The notes: generated from the letters alone by a model not told the origin. A stretch of DNA of 64,000 bases from Candidatus Fredericiella danica (GCA_016713335.1 JADJPH010000034.1:1-64000), one strand, 5' to 3'; positions 43,382 to 54,533 are shown, counted from the stretch's first letter. Numbers and translations: made by a program.

Positions 43382-45927
43382 TTACATCCAGATCCGGGGT
43401 GGTGGTGCGTCGTTGGGGTCATCGCTGTCGGTGCCGGCGCGGCTGGACTTGGCAGTGGTTTCGGTCTCAGGTGAGTCCTTGGCGGCGGCAAGGTAGTCGC
43501 GGCCTCGGCTTGCACCCAGATCGGGACCAAGGATGCCCGCTGCCTCCAATTGATCCACCAGACGTGCCGCGCGCCCATAACCGATCCGGAGCCGTCGTTG
43601 GAGCAGGCTCACGGAGCCGCGCCCGTTTTCCTGGACAATCTTAACGGCTTCGTCGAAGAATTCGTCTCTTGCATCGGCTGCTTTCATCTGTTCGATCTGT
43701 TCAAACAGCGGTGGCTGGCTAAGCGGCGAGTAGGCCGGCGTGCCGGATACCGGTAGGGAAGGGGATGCGAACGGCGTCCGCATCAGGTCATCATCGGGAT
43801 CCAACCCTGGAACCTGTGGATACGACGGGCTGCTCAGGTCCGGCTGGCCGGCATCGTATGCGCGGATTCCCTTCCAGTAACGCACCAGTTTGTTGATCTC
43901 GTCATCGCTCAAGAACGTGCCCTGGACGCGCTCTAGCTTGCTGGCATCGGGCGCCATGAACAACATATCCCCGCGCCCGAGGAGCCGCTCTGCGCCGGGC
44001 ACATCGAGGATGACGCGACTGTCGATCTGGCTGGTGACGGCGAACGCGATCCGAGCCGGGAAGTTTGCCTTGATGAGACCGGTGATGACGTCTACGGAGG
44101 GCCGCTGGGTTGCGATGATCAGGTGAATGCCAACGGCACGCGCCATCTGGGCGAGCCGGCAGACGTGCTTCTCCACCTCTTCAGGCGCAGCCATCATCAG
44201 GTCGGCCATCTCGTCGACAATCACAACGATATAGGGGAGCGGCTTTTCGCCGTTCTTCTGGAGGAATTGGTTGTAGCGCGGCAAATCACGCGCGCTGGCT
44301 TTACTGAAAAGGGTGTAGCGCCGTTCCATCTCTTTGACTGCCCAGAAGAGGACGGCGGCGGCTTTGTCGACTTCGGTCACAACATCGCTGAGCAAATGCG
44401 GAATCTTGTTATAGATGCTCAGTTCGACCATTTTGGGGTCGATCATCAACATGCGCAATGATTCCGGCGTGTGGGTCAGCAGTAGATCGGCAATGATTGA
44501 ATTGATGCAGACGGACTTACCCGACCCAGTAGCGCCGGCGATTAAGAGGTGCGGCATGCGCACCAGGTCGGCCACGATCGGCTGCCCCTTAACGTCTTCG
44601 CCCAGCGCGATCTTGAGCCGGCCTTTCATTTCAATGAAGGCCTCACTCTCCATCAATTCCTTGAGTCCGACGACGTTGCTTGCCTGATTCGGCACCTCAA
44701 TCCCGACGTAGTTCGTACCAGGGATGGGCGCTTCGATCCGGACGCTCGGCGCAGCCAGCGCAAGCGCCAGGTCATTCGACAAGGCCGCAATCTTCGCAAC
44801 CTTAACCTTCACCCGTTGCGTTTCATTGCCTACCTTCCGTTCGACGTACCCTGGCTTGATCAGATACTGCGTGACAGAGGGTCCCTTATAGGCGCCCTCG
44901 AAATCGGCCGGCACGCCAAAGAGCGCTAGCGTCTCCTGGATCATTCTACCTTGTTGGCGAATGATGTCATCGGAGTCTGTGACGCGCTCCCAGTCGTTCA
45001 AAACGGCATTGAGTTGTGGCAGTTTCCAATCCTGTGATCCCCCGACAATGCGCGGGTTCAGCAGGTCGGCATCCGCCGGCGGTGCTGAACCTGCCCGTGC
45101 GGGAGCGCCGGCGGCAGCAGGCTCAGCGGGAGGGCGCGCCTTTGGATCGGGACGGGCGGGTACTGGCTCCGCCTGCACATGGTTCGGTCCGCGTGAGATC
45201 GGCAGCACTGGTTCCGGCTCGTGATCCGTCCGCAACCACCGCTTCCAAAAGGGTAATTGGCCACTGGGCATGGGCACCGCCGGCTTCAGGGGAGGAGGCG
45301 TCGGTCCGCGATCTGGTGGTGGTGATTGGCGACGCTCCCACCAATCGGTCAGACCATACCAGCCGTCGAGAATGATACGGTCGGCGAGTAGGAAAAGCGC
45401 CACCACGGCCAGGAAGGTGACAACCGCCCATCCGCCCCATGCGCCCAACGTGTTCTCAAGGGTGTCGGCCGTGGCCTGGCCCACAGCGCCGCCGCCATCG
45501 CCCGCCGCTGAAAGTTGTTCGCGCATGCCAGCGGGGAGCAACAGCGCGGCGCCGGTAATGAACGCAAAAAGAGCAGAGCAAACCCAACGGGCCGCTGCCA
45601 CGGCATGTTGGGCATCCGCTCGATGGCACGGATGATAAACCAGAGCCCCAACGCGCCGGAGACGAGCGGGATCAGCCAGACGCCGACGCCAAAGAGGCTG
45701 CGCAGTGTGCTGATCCAGCCCTCGGTGATTTGGCCACGGCTACTGGTCATCAGGCTAAGCAGCGTGAATAGCGCCAGCAGCACCAGGGCGACGCCAATGA
45801 CTTCGCCACGGGCAAGCGCGGCCAGGGGGTTTGCCGTTGATTTGGCGTTGCCTTTGCTGCCTGGCGATCGGGGCTTTGCCTTGGGCGCCGGCTTCTTTTT
45901 TGTCGTTTTGGTTGTTTTGCTGGCCAT
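43382..45927 (-). CDS. ftsK: DNA translocase FtsK/SpoIIIE (frameshifted)
   Basis: About 848 residues, pumping DNA at the division septum. A Lys/Pro-rich start (MASKTTKTTKKKPAPKAKPR) is followed by four membrane helices (about 40-200) and a Pro-rich linker. The motor has Walker A AGATGSGKSVCINSIIADLL and Walker B YIVVIVDEMADLMM, plus ATQRPSVDVITGLIKANFPA. The gamma winged helix has FFDEAVKIVQENGRGSVSLL through RIGYGRAARLVDQLEAAGIL. One frameshift lies near 45575 in the membrane region. Confidence 0.93.
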
Positions 45928-45988
45928 GAGTTCGCTGTGAGTGCAGGCAGATCGAACAAACGTTCAGGTTCCGATTATAGCACGGGCG

Positions 45989-48703
45989 CTATCGACCGGC
46001 AAGCATCGTCCTGACCGCCCGCTCCAGCGCCTGGCTCACCATGTTGATGTTTGCCGGTTTCGGGACAAAGTCATCCATGCCGACTGCAAGGCAGCGTGCC
46101 CGGTCTTCGGCTGTGGCCGCGGCCGTCAACGCGATTACATAGGGCTGGGGCATGCTAGGCATGGCGCGTAAGCGGCGGGTCGCCTCAAGACCATCCATGA
46201 CTGGCATCTGGACGTCCATCAAAATGATGTCGAACGCGCTTTGCATCACATGCGCCAGGGCATCGGCGCCGGAGCTTGCCAGGGCTGGGTGGTAACCGAG
46301 CCGTTCGAGGATGCGCATCATGACCTTTTGATTGACCGCATTGTCTTCGACCACGAGAATCTTCGCCGGGTATCTGTCTGCAAATGCCTGCCCCGTCTGC
46401 TGTGGGGGATCAGGGTTCACAACGACAGCTTGTGGCGCGCTGAAGCGTAGGAGCGCATCGCCGAATTCTGTCGGGCCAATCGGACCCAGCAGCAACTCAC
46501 ACCCTGCGGATGCTGCGACCAGGGGGCGCAATTGCACTGCCGTGACCGGCGCGCACAGCACGGTGTTGATCGGGTGGGGAAGGGTTGCCAGGTCCGCCAG
46601 CAAGGCGGCAAGGGCATCAGGATCAGCCGAAATCTTAAAGACTGCTGTCCGCATGGTTGGGTCGGTACGGAGCACCTGCAACGCTTCTGCTGCCGTCTGT
46701 GCGGCCACGGCAACCATGCCCCAGCGGATGGCATAGTTCATCAGAATGCCACGTCCAGTGTCACTGCTTGAGCAGATCACCAGGCGCTGTTGCTGCAAGA
46801 ATGGCAAGCCCAAATTGCGTACGTTTGGCTTTTGAGCCGCCCCTGCCGCCGCGACAATCGTGAAGTGAAACGTAGATCCCTGTCCATGAACGCTCTCCAG
46901 CCAGAGGTCACCGCCAAGTTTCTGGCAGATGTGTTTGCTGATTGCTAATCCGAGCCCAGTGCCACCGTGCTGCCGGGTGTAAGAAAAGTCCACCTGGCTA
47001 AAGGGCCGGAACACATGCTCGATCTGATCCGCAGGAATCCCGACGCCGGTATCCTGGATGGCAAAGTGGAGTCTGTACTTTGTGTTCTCGAGTTGCGTGC
47101 TGTCAACCAATAAGGTGATTTCGCCCTGCTCGGTGAATTTCACGGCATTGGAGAGCAGATTGATCAGTACCTGGCGCAACCGGTGTTCGTCACTGTTGAT
47201 GACTTCGGGAGTCGCCGGGTCGAGGTAGAAGTGCAGGTCAAGGCCTTTGACTGCCACGGTCGCTGCGATCACGTCCAGGGCATCTTCGATGCAACGCCCC
47301 AGGTTAAGTTCCTGGTGGGCGACCTTGAGCGCCCCAGCTTCCATCTTGGAGAAGTCCAGGATGTCGTTGATGATGGCCAGCAGCGCATGCGAACTATGGC
47401 GAATTGTCTCGACAAAGTCACGTTGCTCGGCATCGAGCGCGGTGCCAAGGAGGAGGTCGCTCATCCCCACGACACCATTCATCGGCGTGCGGATCTCGTG
47501 GCTCATGTTGGCGACGAAGTCGCTGCGTGCCTGTACCGCCGCCTCCGCGACAAGCGTGGCGGTGCGCAACGCCGCCTCGCGTTCCTTGCTGGCGGTGACG
47601 TCGCTCATGGTGATCAAGAGTTGAGACGGCGCCTCCTTGCGTTCTTCATCGAGCACCGTCTCGCGGCTCTGGATCCAGTGCCAATTGCCTTGATCGTCAC
47701 ACACCCTGAATTCCAGTGCATCGGGGTCCACATTCCCAGTTGTCATGACCGTGCCCGTGCGGGCGGCAAAGGTTGGCAGGTCATCCGGGTGGATGTAGTG
47801 GGCGAGCTTATTGCGCGAGGAGAGCGCCGCAATCGGGTGGCCCAGGAAAGTGGCGCGATTGGCATAGGCCCATTCCTCAGACTCCACGGCAACGACAAAG
47901 ATGAAATCCGGCGACCTTTCCGCAAGCCGGCGAAATCGTAGTTCGCTCCGCTGGCGTTCTTCGACTTCGGTGGTAAGGCTGCGGTTGGCGGCATCCAGCG
48001 CCGCCGTGCGTTCCTGGACCCGGATTTCCAACTGTGTGCGGGCTAGTTCAAGTTGGCTCCGGCTCCTACGCAATTCATCGTTGCTCTTGGAGAGCGCGCT
48101 TACCGCGGCGTGTGCTTCAGCAGCGTTGGTTTCGCTGTCATGAAGCGTTAGGCGGATCAGCACGGTGTTCAGCGCAAGCCCTGCCACCAGCGCGATTGCC
48201 AAAGTGAACGACATGGGATAATAGGCGACAGACGCAGTCACGCCGAACGCTTCCATGGCATAGATGATGACGATGCTGAACGCGCTCAGCCAGAAGTAGC
48301 GCGTCGCCGCCCTGCTGCCCAGCATCAGCCCGCTCAGCGGAATCAGGATAAAGAAGCCCATGTTGGTTGGCGATGCGATGGTGCCGAAGACCAGGAGCGT
48401 AGGGAGGACAGAGCCAAGATATATCAAAACAGCAAATGTGTGTGCAGCAAACCTGGCGTGACCGCGCCAGGCGAGCACAATCAATGCTCCACATGCTGCA
48501 AACAGCGCCACATCCATGATGAGCAATTGCCGGTCATCGGCGGCCCTCATGTTACTGAGCGACATCAGCAACACCAAGATGACCACCCCGGCCATTGATG
48601 CGCCGGCCAGCACGGTTAGAAAATAGGCGGTGCGTGTATTGCTGGTCGCCCCGGCGCCGGGCACTCGGAACAGGTTTCGAACCCTGGCAACGGGAGATGA
48701 CAT
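45989..48703 (-). CDS. Hybrid sensor histidine kinase with two receiver domains
   Basis: 904 residues, frame intact. A six-helix membrane sensor (about 25-190) leads to a coiled coil (about 195-255), a PAS domain (about 258-375), HisKA with FVANMSHEIRTPMNGVVGMS, and ATPase with LINLLSNAVKFTEQG, DTGVGIPADQI and GGTGLGLAISKHI. The first receiver-like domain (about 640-765) has no phospho-acceptor Asp (TAVFKISADPD). The last (about 785-900) is intact, with VVEDNAVNQKVMMRIL and IILMDVQMPVMDGLEATRRL. No output gene is adjacent. Confidence 0.92.
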   Translation of the reverse strand: MSSPVARVRNLFRVPGAGATSNTRTAYFLTVLAGASMAGVVILVLLMSLSNMRAADDRQLLIMDVALFAACGALIVLAWRGHARFAAHTFAVLIYLGSVLPTLLVFGTIASPTNMGFFILIPLSGLMLGSRAATRYFWLSAFSIVIIYAMEAFGVTASVAYYPMSFTLAIALVAGLALNTVLIRLTLHDSETNAAEAHAAVSALSKSNDELRRSRSQLELARTQLEIRVQERTAALDAANRSLTTEVEERQRSELRFRRLAERSPDFIFVVAVESEEWAYANRATFLGHPIAALSSRNKLAHYIHPDDLPTFAARTGTVMTTGNVDPDALEFRVCDDQGNWHWIQSRETVLDEERKEAPSQLLITMSDVTASKEREAALRTATLVAEAAVQARSDFVANMSHEIRTPMNGVVGMSDLLLGTALDAEQRDFVETIRHSSHALLAIINDILDFSKMEAGALKVAHQELNLGRCIEDALDVIAATVAVKGLDLHFYLDPATPEVINSDEHRLRQVLINLLSNAVKFTEQGEITLLVDSTQLENTKYRLHFAIQDTGVGIPADQIEHVFRPFSQVDFSYTRQHGGTGLGLAISKHICQKLGGDLWLESVHGQGSTFHFTIVAAAGAAQKPNVRNLGLPFLQQQRLVICSSSDTGRGILMNYAIRWGMVAVAAQTAAEALQVLRTDPTMRTAVFKISADPDALAALLADLATLPHPINTVLCAPVTAVQLRPLVAASAGCELLLGPIGPTEFGDALLRFSAPQAVVVNPDPPQQTGQAFADRYPAKILVVEDNAVNQKVMMRILERLGYHPALASSGADALAHVMQSAFDIILMDVQMPVMDGLEATRRLRAMPSMPQPYVIALTAAATAEDRARCLAVGMDDFVPKPANINMVSQALERAVRTMLAGR

Positions 48704-48791
48704 TTGAGGATTACCATTTTCCTAGCGATGCCAATGAACGCCTGTACAGGCGAACACGATTTTTACTCAGGAAAATTACTGCGCTAAACGG

Positions 48792-49689
48792 TCAGCGCGT
48801 GCGGGCAATGGGCCGTTCTGCAATGTAGACGAGCCATTCGTGCGGTTCCTTCAACTCAAGCCCATCCCAGGCTGGATAGACTACGACCTGGTCATAGCCG
48901 GCCGTGTGGAGATGCTGGGTCATCTCGTCCGTCGTATAGCTTTGGTCGCATAGCAGAACTTCATCGAGTCTGCCGGTATCCAGTTGTGGTGTAGAAGCGC
49001 TCCATGGAGAGCGCGGCGTCGGCGTCCCAGAAGCGCTCGCCCAAATTGATGAACGGCGCATCTCCCCATAGTCCAGCGTCATCCGTGAACCACCAGGTGC
49101 TGTGTCCTTTGTCAATGTGATCCGGATTCAATAGTTCAATGACGATGCGCCCCCCGGGCTTGAGGCTTTCCGCGATCTTCGCCAATAGGGCGACCGCTTC
49201 CTCGCGCTGAAAGACCGCCATCTGCCCGTAGAGGAAGAGCGCCGCATCGAACTGTTGGGCAGGCAATTCCACCTGGCGAACGTCGGCTTCGATGAATTGG
49301 CAGTTAGCCGTCAATGCGGCTGCCGCTACCTGGCTGCGGCCATAGGCAATTGAAGCCGGGCTGAAGTCGATGCCCAGTACATGGCAGCCGCGCCGCGCCA
49401 GTTCCAGTGCATAGAGCCCAGGGCCGCAAGTGAAGTCGAGCACCTGGGCGCCCGGCTCCAGCGCAAATTTGCGCCAGAGCCAGTCGATTTGCGCCGCGCG
49501 CTCACTGTCAATGCGGGAGGCTGCGGAGTGGGACTGATCCAGATGCTCACGCAGCATGCGCTGCGAAAACTCCGGATCGTTCCATGGCAGATTGCCGCCA
49601 TCCGTCCACGCGACCGGGCGCTCCGGTCTGCGATAGATGCGCCAGAGGGCGGCAGAGAGAGAGTCAGGCTGAGCGCTCACTGTGGTCAT
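48792..49689 (-). CDS. Class I SAM-dependent methyltransferase (frameshifted)
   Basis: About 298 residues. Motif I is VLDFTCGPGLYALELARRGC, followed by VLGIDFSPASIAYGR, CQFIEADVRQVELP and LKPGGRIVIELLNPD. One frameshift near 48985 joins MERFYTTT to LDTGRLDEVLLCDQSYTTDE, and the C-terminus ends IAERPIARTR. The substrate is unknown. It lies downstream of RNase J, separated by a 40-bp palindrome. Confidence 0.85.
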
Positions 49690-49703
49690 AGGCGTGTCGA
49701 TTG

Positions 49704-49743
49704 CGTATCACGTATCACGTATCGATACGTGATACGTGATACG
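49704..49743. repeat. Perfect 40-bp palindrome of CGTATCA heptads
   Basis: Three tandem CGTATC(A) units meet their exact complement, giving a perfect 40-bp inverted repeat with no loop. It begins 3 bp past the RNase J stop codon (minus strand) and ends 14 bp before the methyltransferase start. In RNA it would form a long hairpin at the 3' end of the RNase J message. The 7-bp periodicity suggests growth by slippage. Confidence 0.8.
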
Positions 49744-49745
49744 TT

Positions 49746-51443
49746 CTAAACTTCAATCACCAACGGCAGAATCATGGGGCGCCGGCCGATTTCGCGTGCG
49801 GCAAAGTTGCCCAGCGCATCTTTGATCTTGTTTTCCAGCACCTCGGGCGGGGTTTTCTTGCGCAAGACCTTGGCAACGTTTTCCTGTGCCCGTTTGATCA
49901 GATCTTCCTGCTCACGCATATACACGAAGCCACGGCTGAGAATTTCCGGTCCGAATACGATGGAGCCGTCCGCTTCATCCACCGCCACGATGCAGACGAT
50001 GAAGCCATCCTGGCTCAATTGGCGGCGGTCACGCAGCACAACGCTGCCAACGTCGCCCACGCCTAACCCATCAACATAGACGGGACCGGCCGGAATCGCC
50101 TCTCCCAGGCGGGCGGTGATGGCGCCGTTGCCTTTGAAGTCGCCGAACTCGACGATCTGACCATTTTCAATGATGAAGACGTGATCTTTGGGAAGACCGC
50201 ATTCCTGGGCAAGGCGCGCATGGAGCACCAGGTGGCGGTACTCACCATGCACTGGGATGAAGTATTTGGGGCGCACCAGGGCAAGCATGTGCCGGTAATC
50301 ATCCTGACCACCGTGACCGCTGACATGGACGTTGCCCACTTCGTGGTAGAGCACGTAGGCGCCCTGGCGGAAGAGGTTGTCGACGGTGCGGTTGAACAAT
50401 TCTTCATTGCCTGGGATCGGCGTTGCGCTCAGCACGACGGTGTCGCCTTCGCGGAGCACCAATTGCCGATGATCCCCCACGCTCATGCGCACCATGGCAC
50501 TGGTAGGCTCTCCCTGGCTGCCGGTCGCAATGATGACCACTTCAGGACCCGGCAATGATTCCATTTCGCCCGCAGTCAGGAGTTCATCACCGGCAAGATC
50601 CAGATAACCCAGTTGGAGTGCGATCTTCACATTGTTGACCATGCTGCGCCCAACGACGCCGACGCGGCGCCCATGACGGTGGGCAACGTTGATGACCTGT
50701 TGGACGCGGCCAAGGTTTGAAGCGAAGGTTGCCAGCAAGACGCGGCCGGGCGCTTCGCTCATGACCCGCTCAAGCATCGTTTCTACCGTTGCCTCGCTCG
50801 GCGTGGTGCCCTGGCGTTCGGCGTTGGTGCTGTCCGCCAATAGCACCAGCACGCCTTCATCGCCCCACTTGCGCAACTTATTTTCCTCGGTGGGCTTGCC
50901 ATCGGCGGGTGTAGGATCAAATCGATAGTCACTGGTGTGGATGACGCGTCCGGCAGGGGTTTTGATGGCAACGCCGACGCTATCCGGAAAGCTGTGGGTC
51001 GTGTGGAAAAATTCCACGGTGAAAGGCCCAAGCTGGAGCACATCGTTATCCGTGATGGTCACCAGGTCGGCATCGGCCAGCACCTTGTCTTCGCGCAACT
51101 TGACTTCCAGCAGGCCACGGGTCAGTGCAGTGGCGTAGATCGGGGCGCGAAGACCGGCTTCAACGAGGAACGGTACGGCGCCGATATGGTCTTCGTGGCC
51201 ATGGGTGAGGATGACGCCACGCAGTTGGTCGAGCCGATCCATCACATATGTGCTGTCCGGAATCACAATGTCAATGCCGTGCATCTCACTCGTTGGAAAC
51301 ATCAAGCCGATGTCAACAATGAGCAGATTCTCGCCGGACTCAAAGACTAGCATGTTTTTGCCAATTTCACCCACTCCACCGAGGGGAATGATACGCAGCA
51401 GTGGTTTTTCCTCCTGCTGCGCTTTGCGAACTGTATCCACCAT
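49746..51443 (-). CDS. rnj: Ribonuclease J
   Basis: A 565-residue metallo-beta-lactamase/beta-CASP ribonuclease for mRNA decay and rRNA maturation. Key motifs are IPLGGVGEIGKNM, the zinc motif GVILTHGHEDHIGAVPFLVE, FHTTHSFPDSVGVAIKT, VIHTSDYRFD, LLADSTNAERQGTTPSE, IIATGSQGEPTSAMVRM and VSGHGGQDDYRHMLALVRP. MVDTVRKAQQ at 51443 is chosen as start, with AAGGAGT nine bases upstream; the open frame runs farther without family similarity. The frame is intact. Confidence 0.94.
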   Translation of the reverse strand: MVDTVRKAQQEEKPLLRIIPLGGVGEIGKNMLVFESGENLLIVDIGLMFPTSEMHGIDIVIPDSTYVMDRLDQLRGVILTHGHEDHIGAVPFLVEAGLRAPIYATALTRGLLEVKLREDKVLADADLVTITDNDVLQLGPFTVEFFHTTHSFPDSVGVAIKTPAGRVIHTSDYRFDPTPADGKPTEENKLRKWGDEGVLVLLADSTNAERQGTTPSEATVETMLERVMSEAPGRVLLATFASNLGRVQQVINVAHRHGRRVGVVGRSMVNNVKIALQLGYLDLAGDELLTAGEMESLPGPEVVIIATGSQGEPTSAMVRMSVGDHRQLVLREGDTVVLSATPIPGNEELFNRTVDNLFRQGAYVLYHEVGNVHVSGHGGQDDYRHMLALVRPKYFIPVHGEYRHLVLHARLAQECGLPKDHVFIIENGQIVEFGDFKGNGAITARLGEAIPAGPVYVDGLGVGDVGSVVLRDRRQLSQDGFIVCIVAVDEADGSIVFGPEILSRGFVYMREQEDLIKRAQENVAKVLRKKTPPEVLENKIKDALGNFAAREIGRRPMILPLVIEV

Positions 51444-51635
51444 GTTTTTCAACTCCTTTTTTTCTGATGATGTGCGATTGTTCCACAAGATTTTTACGGG
51501 CGTGCATACCTCACGTCCGTCAACGTCCGAAATAGAGAAACGAAAGAGGCAACTCCGGCAGCCGCTAACACCTTGCACCACCGGTCAGGTTGGTGCACCG
51601 GCGATGGGGTGACCCTGGCTCCGTTTGAGCAATGC

Positions 51636-52310
51636 CTATTCGAAGTCGGCGTCCCCCGGGTGCGGTGTACCGGCTGCCAATGCTTCCCCACGCGCGGCCG
51701 CTTGATTGGCGCGGCGAGCACGTTCCATAAGTGGTGGCAAGGTCGTCATGTCACGCTCAAAGTCCGCCAACCACTGGGGATTGCGCAACGCTGCTGCAGG
51801 GTGGAACATCGGCATCGCAACACGACCCCGGCCGATGTTGCGCACCTGCCCATGAATCTTGGTGATCGCACTGTTCGGAAACCAGCGCTGCATGCTGATC
51901 CGGCCAAGGGTAACGATGATCCGTGGATTCACCAGGGTGATCTGTTGATCCAGGAAGGCAGCGCAAGCAGCAACTTCAGCAGGTAAAGGATCCCGGTTGT
52001 CCGGTGGACGGCATTTCACGACATTTGTGATGTAAACGTCGGTCCGTTCGATCCCGGTCTTTTTGAGCGATTCGGTCAGCAGGCGACCGCTTCGACCCAC
52101 AAATGGGCGACCTTGGCGATCCTCTTCAAATCCCGGCCCCTCGCCAACAAACATCACCAGTGCGTTCAGTGGACCCTCACCGGGCACGGATTGCGTGCGA
52201 CCATTGCCCAGGGAACATCGGGTGCAGTTATGCACCTCACGTTCGAGCGCGTGCAGCAATGCCGCCCGGACCTCGGCGGCGATCCCGTTTTCACCTGGCG
52301 GCGTCACCAT
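51636..52310 (-). CDS. Type-4 uracil-DNA glycosylase (4Fe-4S)
   Basis: A 224-residue iron-sulfur uracil-DNA glycosylase removing uracil from DNA. Cluster cysteines are in NCTRCSLGNGRTQ and in CRPPDNRDPLPAEVAAC. The catalytic and uracil pocket is FVGEGPGFEEDRQGRPFVGR. ITNVVKCRPP and MFHPAAALRNPQW are typical motifs. The tail is longer than usual, basic then Gly/Ala-rich. ATG 52310 is chosen because the upstream frame has no family similarity. Confidence 0.9.
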   Translation of the reverse strand: MVTPPGENGIAAEVRAALLHALEREVHNCTRCSLGNGRTQSVPGEGPLNALVMFVGEGPGFEEDRQGRPFVGRSGRLLTESLKKTGIERTDVYITNVVKCRPPDNRDPLPAEVAACAAFLDQQITLVNPRIIVTLGRISMQRWFPNSAITKIHGQVRNIGRGRVAMPMFHPAAALRNPQWLADFERDMTTLPPLMERARRANQAAARGEALAAGTPHPGDADFE

Positions 52311-52451
52311 CTTTCTTAACTTTGATTGCCTCGTTTTTTGCGTAATGCACGGCAGATCGCGTCTGTCGCCTCTAGTCCAATAGTCTGTAGAGTATATCAT
52401 CGATTGGCGGGCGCCGAAAAGCCAGGTGAAGACATGTGGTACAATCGAAGT

Positions 52452-54273
52452 ATGCGTTCCTTCGGCGAACTTCTTACCGAGTACACTCAGCGGGCTGGGA
52501 TTACCGATGCTGAACTGGCTCGTAGCATTGGGGTGCAACGTCAGACCATTTTCCGTTGGAAAGAGGGTCTGGTCGCACGGCCCCGTTACCGTGAAGACGT
52601 CCTTAAAATCGCGCAGAAGCTCCGGCTGACGCCGGCAGAACGCGATGAGTTGCTGCTTGCCAGCGGGTTTCCGCCTGACGAACAGGGCGCCATCCCGCGC
52701 GAAGGCGGTGCACCAGCGGGGGGGGATGCCTCAGGACCTGCTACGGATGTGCGCGAGACCGATGGTGTTGCGCCCGTGGACCTGGGCTTGCCCTCGCTTA
52801 GCAATGGCGCGCCGGCAGATCTGCCGCGTGCGCCGCGCTCCCGCACCGGCTGGTTGCTGGGTGGCGCGCTGTTGGTGGCATCTGTTGCCATCGGCATAGG
52901 TGTCGTTTGGTTGCCGCGCCTCTTGCCGGGTCGTGTGACGGCGACGCCAACTTCCGTCCTGGTGACACCGGTGTCGCTGCCTACGCATACACCCACCGTG
53001 ACGCCGCCCACGGCAACACCGATTGTGGCTCAAGCCGGTGAAAAACTGGTGTTGGTGGCGCCTTTTGTCGGCTACACCTCGTCGGAACTTCGGTTCAACG
53101 TTGCCGGCCGTATTCAAGAGACCCTGGATAGTGAGATCGCCGACCTGAAATTGGCGGACGCACGGGTTGTCGTGCTGGACGCGCCAATCACCTCGCAAGG
53201 GCAAGCAGAGCTCACGCTACGCGATTCGGGAGCGTCGGCGCTGATCTGGGGAGAATACGATGCCGGCCGGGTGCGTGCCAACGTGTCGGTCAGCTCGCAT
53301 GACGACAAGGCGTGGGTCAACCCGGTCGATTCTCCCGACAAACTCCCGGTGATCATCAATGAACAGGTCCCGGATGCGGTGCGCTTGTTGGCGCTGTTCG
53401 CGTTGGGACGCCTCTATCGTGACAGCGGGGATCACACCCGCGCTGCAAGTGTTTGAGCAATCGTTGGCCTTGAAGCCGAACGAGCGGACGATGCAGGCTG
53501 CGCTGCATTTTTACATCGGCGCAATCTTGCCCGAGGTGAAGGGCTACCGCACTGATGTGTTAACGGATTCGATCGAGCACTACAACCAGGCGCTGGCGCT
53601 TGAACCAACCTGGGAGAACATCCTCTATAACCGCGGGACAACCTACCTGGGGCGCGGCCTGCTATCACCGAATGAGCGTGCCGATTTGGATCAGGCCATC
53701 AAGGATCTGACCGAGGTCATCCGGCTGCAACCAAAGCGCGTCGAGCCTTATCTCAATCGTGGCATTGCCTACTATCAACGCAACGCCGAGGGTGATCAGG
53801 CAACGGCCATCGCGGATTTTACGCACGCGATCGAACTGCAACCGCGCGACGACCGGGCATTCTATCATCGCGGGTTGGCGGAAATCCGCAATGGCGCCGC
53901 CCCGGGTATCTGGATGTCGGATTTGGAGCAGGCGCAGGCACTGAATCCGGCGAATCCAGCGATTACGAACGGCCTCTGTTGGGGACATGCGGTTGCCGCC
54001 GGCGCCGAGGCGGGTTTGGAATTTTGTGAACAGGCGGTGGCGGCGGACCAAACGGGCAGTAGCCTCGACGGTCGTGCGATCGTTTACGCCCGGCTCGGGC
54101 GGCCTGCAGATGCCGCGAACGATCTGAGGAATTATCTCAAGTGGGTGAAGGCGACCTATCCGCAACTATACACGAAGTATCGCGGACCCACAGTTGAAGC
54201 TTGGATCGCGGCGTTGGAGCAGGGTGAAAATCCGTTCACGCCTGAAGTACTTGCGATGTTGCGGTCCGGGTGA
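52452..54273 (+). CDS. HTH-transmembrane-TPR protein (frameshifted)
   Basis: About 607 residues. An N-terminal XRE-type helix-turn-helix (TQRAGITDAELARSIGVQRQ then TIFRWKEGL) precedes an Ala/Pro linker, one membrane helix (LLGGALLVASVAIGIGVVWL), a Thr/Pro-rich spacer and a ligand-like domain. After a frameshift near 53450 come TPR repeats (ALQVFEQSLALKPNE, DLTEVIRLQPKRVEPYLNRG, DFTHAIELQPRDDRAFYHRG). A TACAAT -10-like box at 52440 lies six bases before ATG 52452, so the transcript may be leaderless. The function is unknown; a membrane-tethered regulator is plausible. Confidence 0.8.
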
Positions 54274-54533
54274 TGGAAATGGATTGTCGTCCCGGCTGCG
54301 GCGCCTGTTGCATCGCAATCTCTATCTCGTCGCCCATTCCCGGTATGCCTGACGGCAAGCCCGCCGGTGTCCGCTGCGTCCAACTGACCGTCGACAATCT
54401 CTGCGCAATTTTTGGTCACCCCGAACGCCCGGCCGTCTGTATCGCCCTCCGCCCCAGCCAGGAAATGTGCGGAGACAATCGCGAACATGCGTTGGCCTAC
54501 CTTACCTGGCTGGAAGCGGAAACGCAACCCTAG
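54273..54533 (+). CDS. YkgJ-type Cys-rich metal-binding protein
   Basis: An 86-residue YkgJ-family (putative zinc- or iron-chelating) protein with MDCRPGCGACCIAISIS at the N-terminus and further cysteines in RCVQLT, LCAIFG, AVCIAL and EMCGDN. The ATG overlaps the stop of the HTH-TPR gene (TGATG), so translation is coupled. The family function is not known; related domains bind metal clusters. Confidence 0.8.
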   Translation: MEMDCRPGCGACCIAISISSPIPGMPDGKPAGVRCVQLTVDNLCAIFGHPERPAVCIALRPSQEMCGDNREHALAYLTWLEAETQP

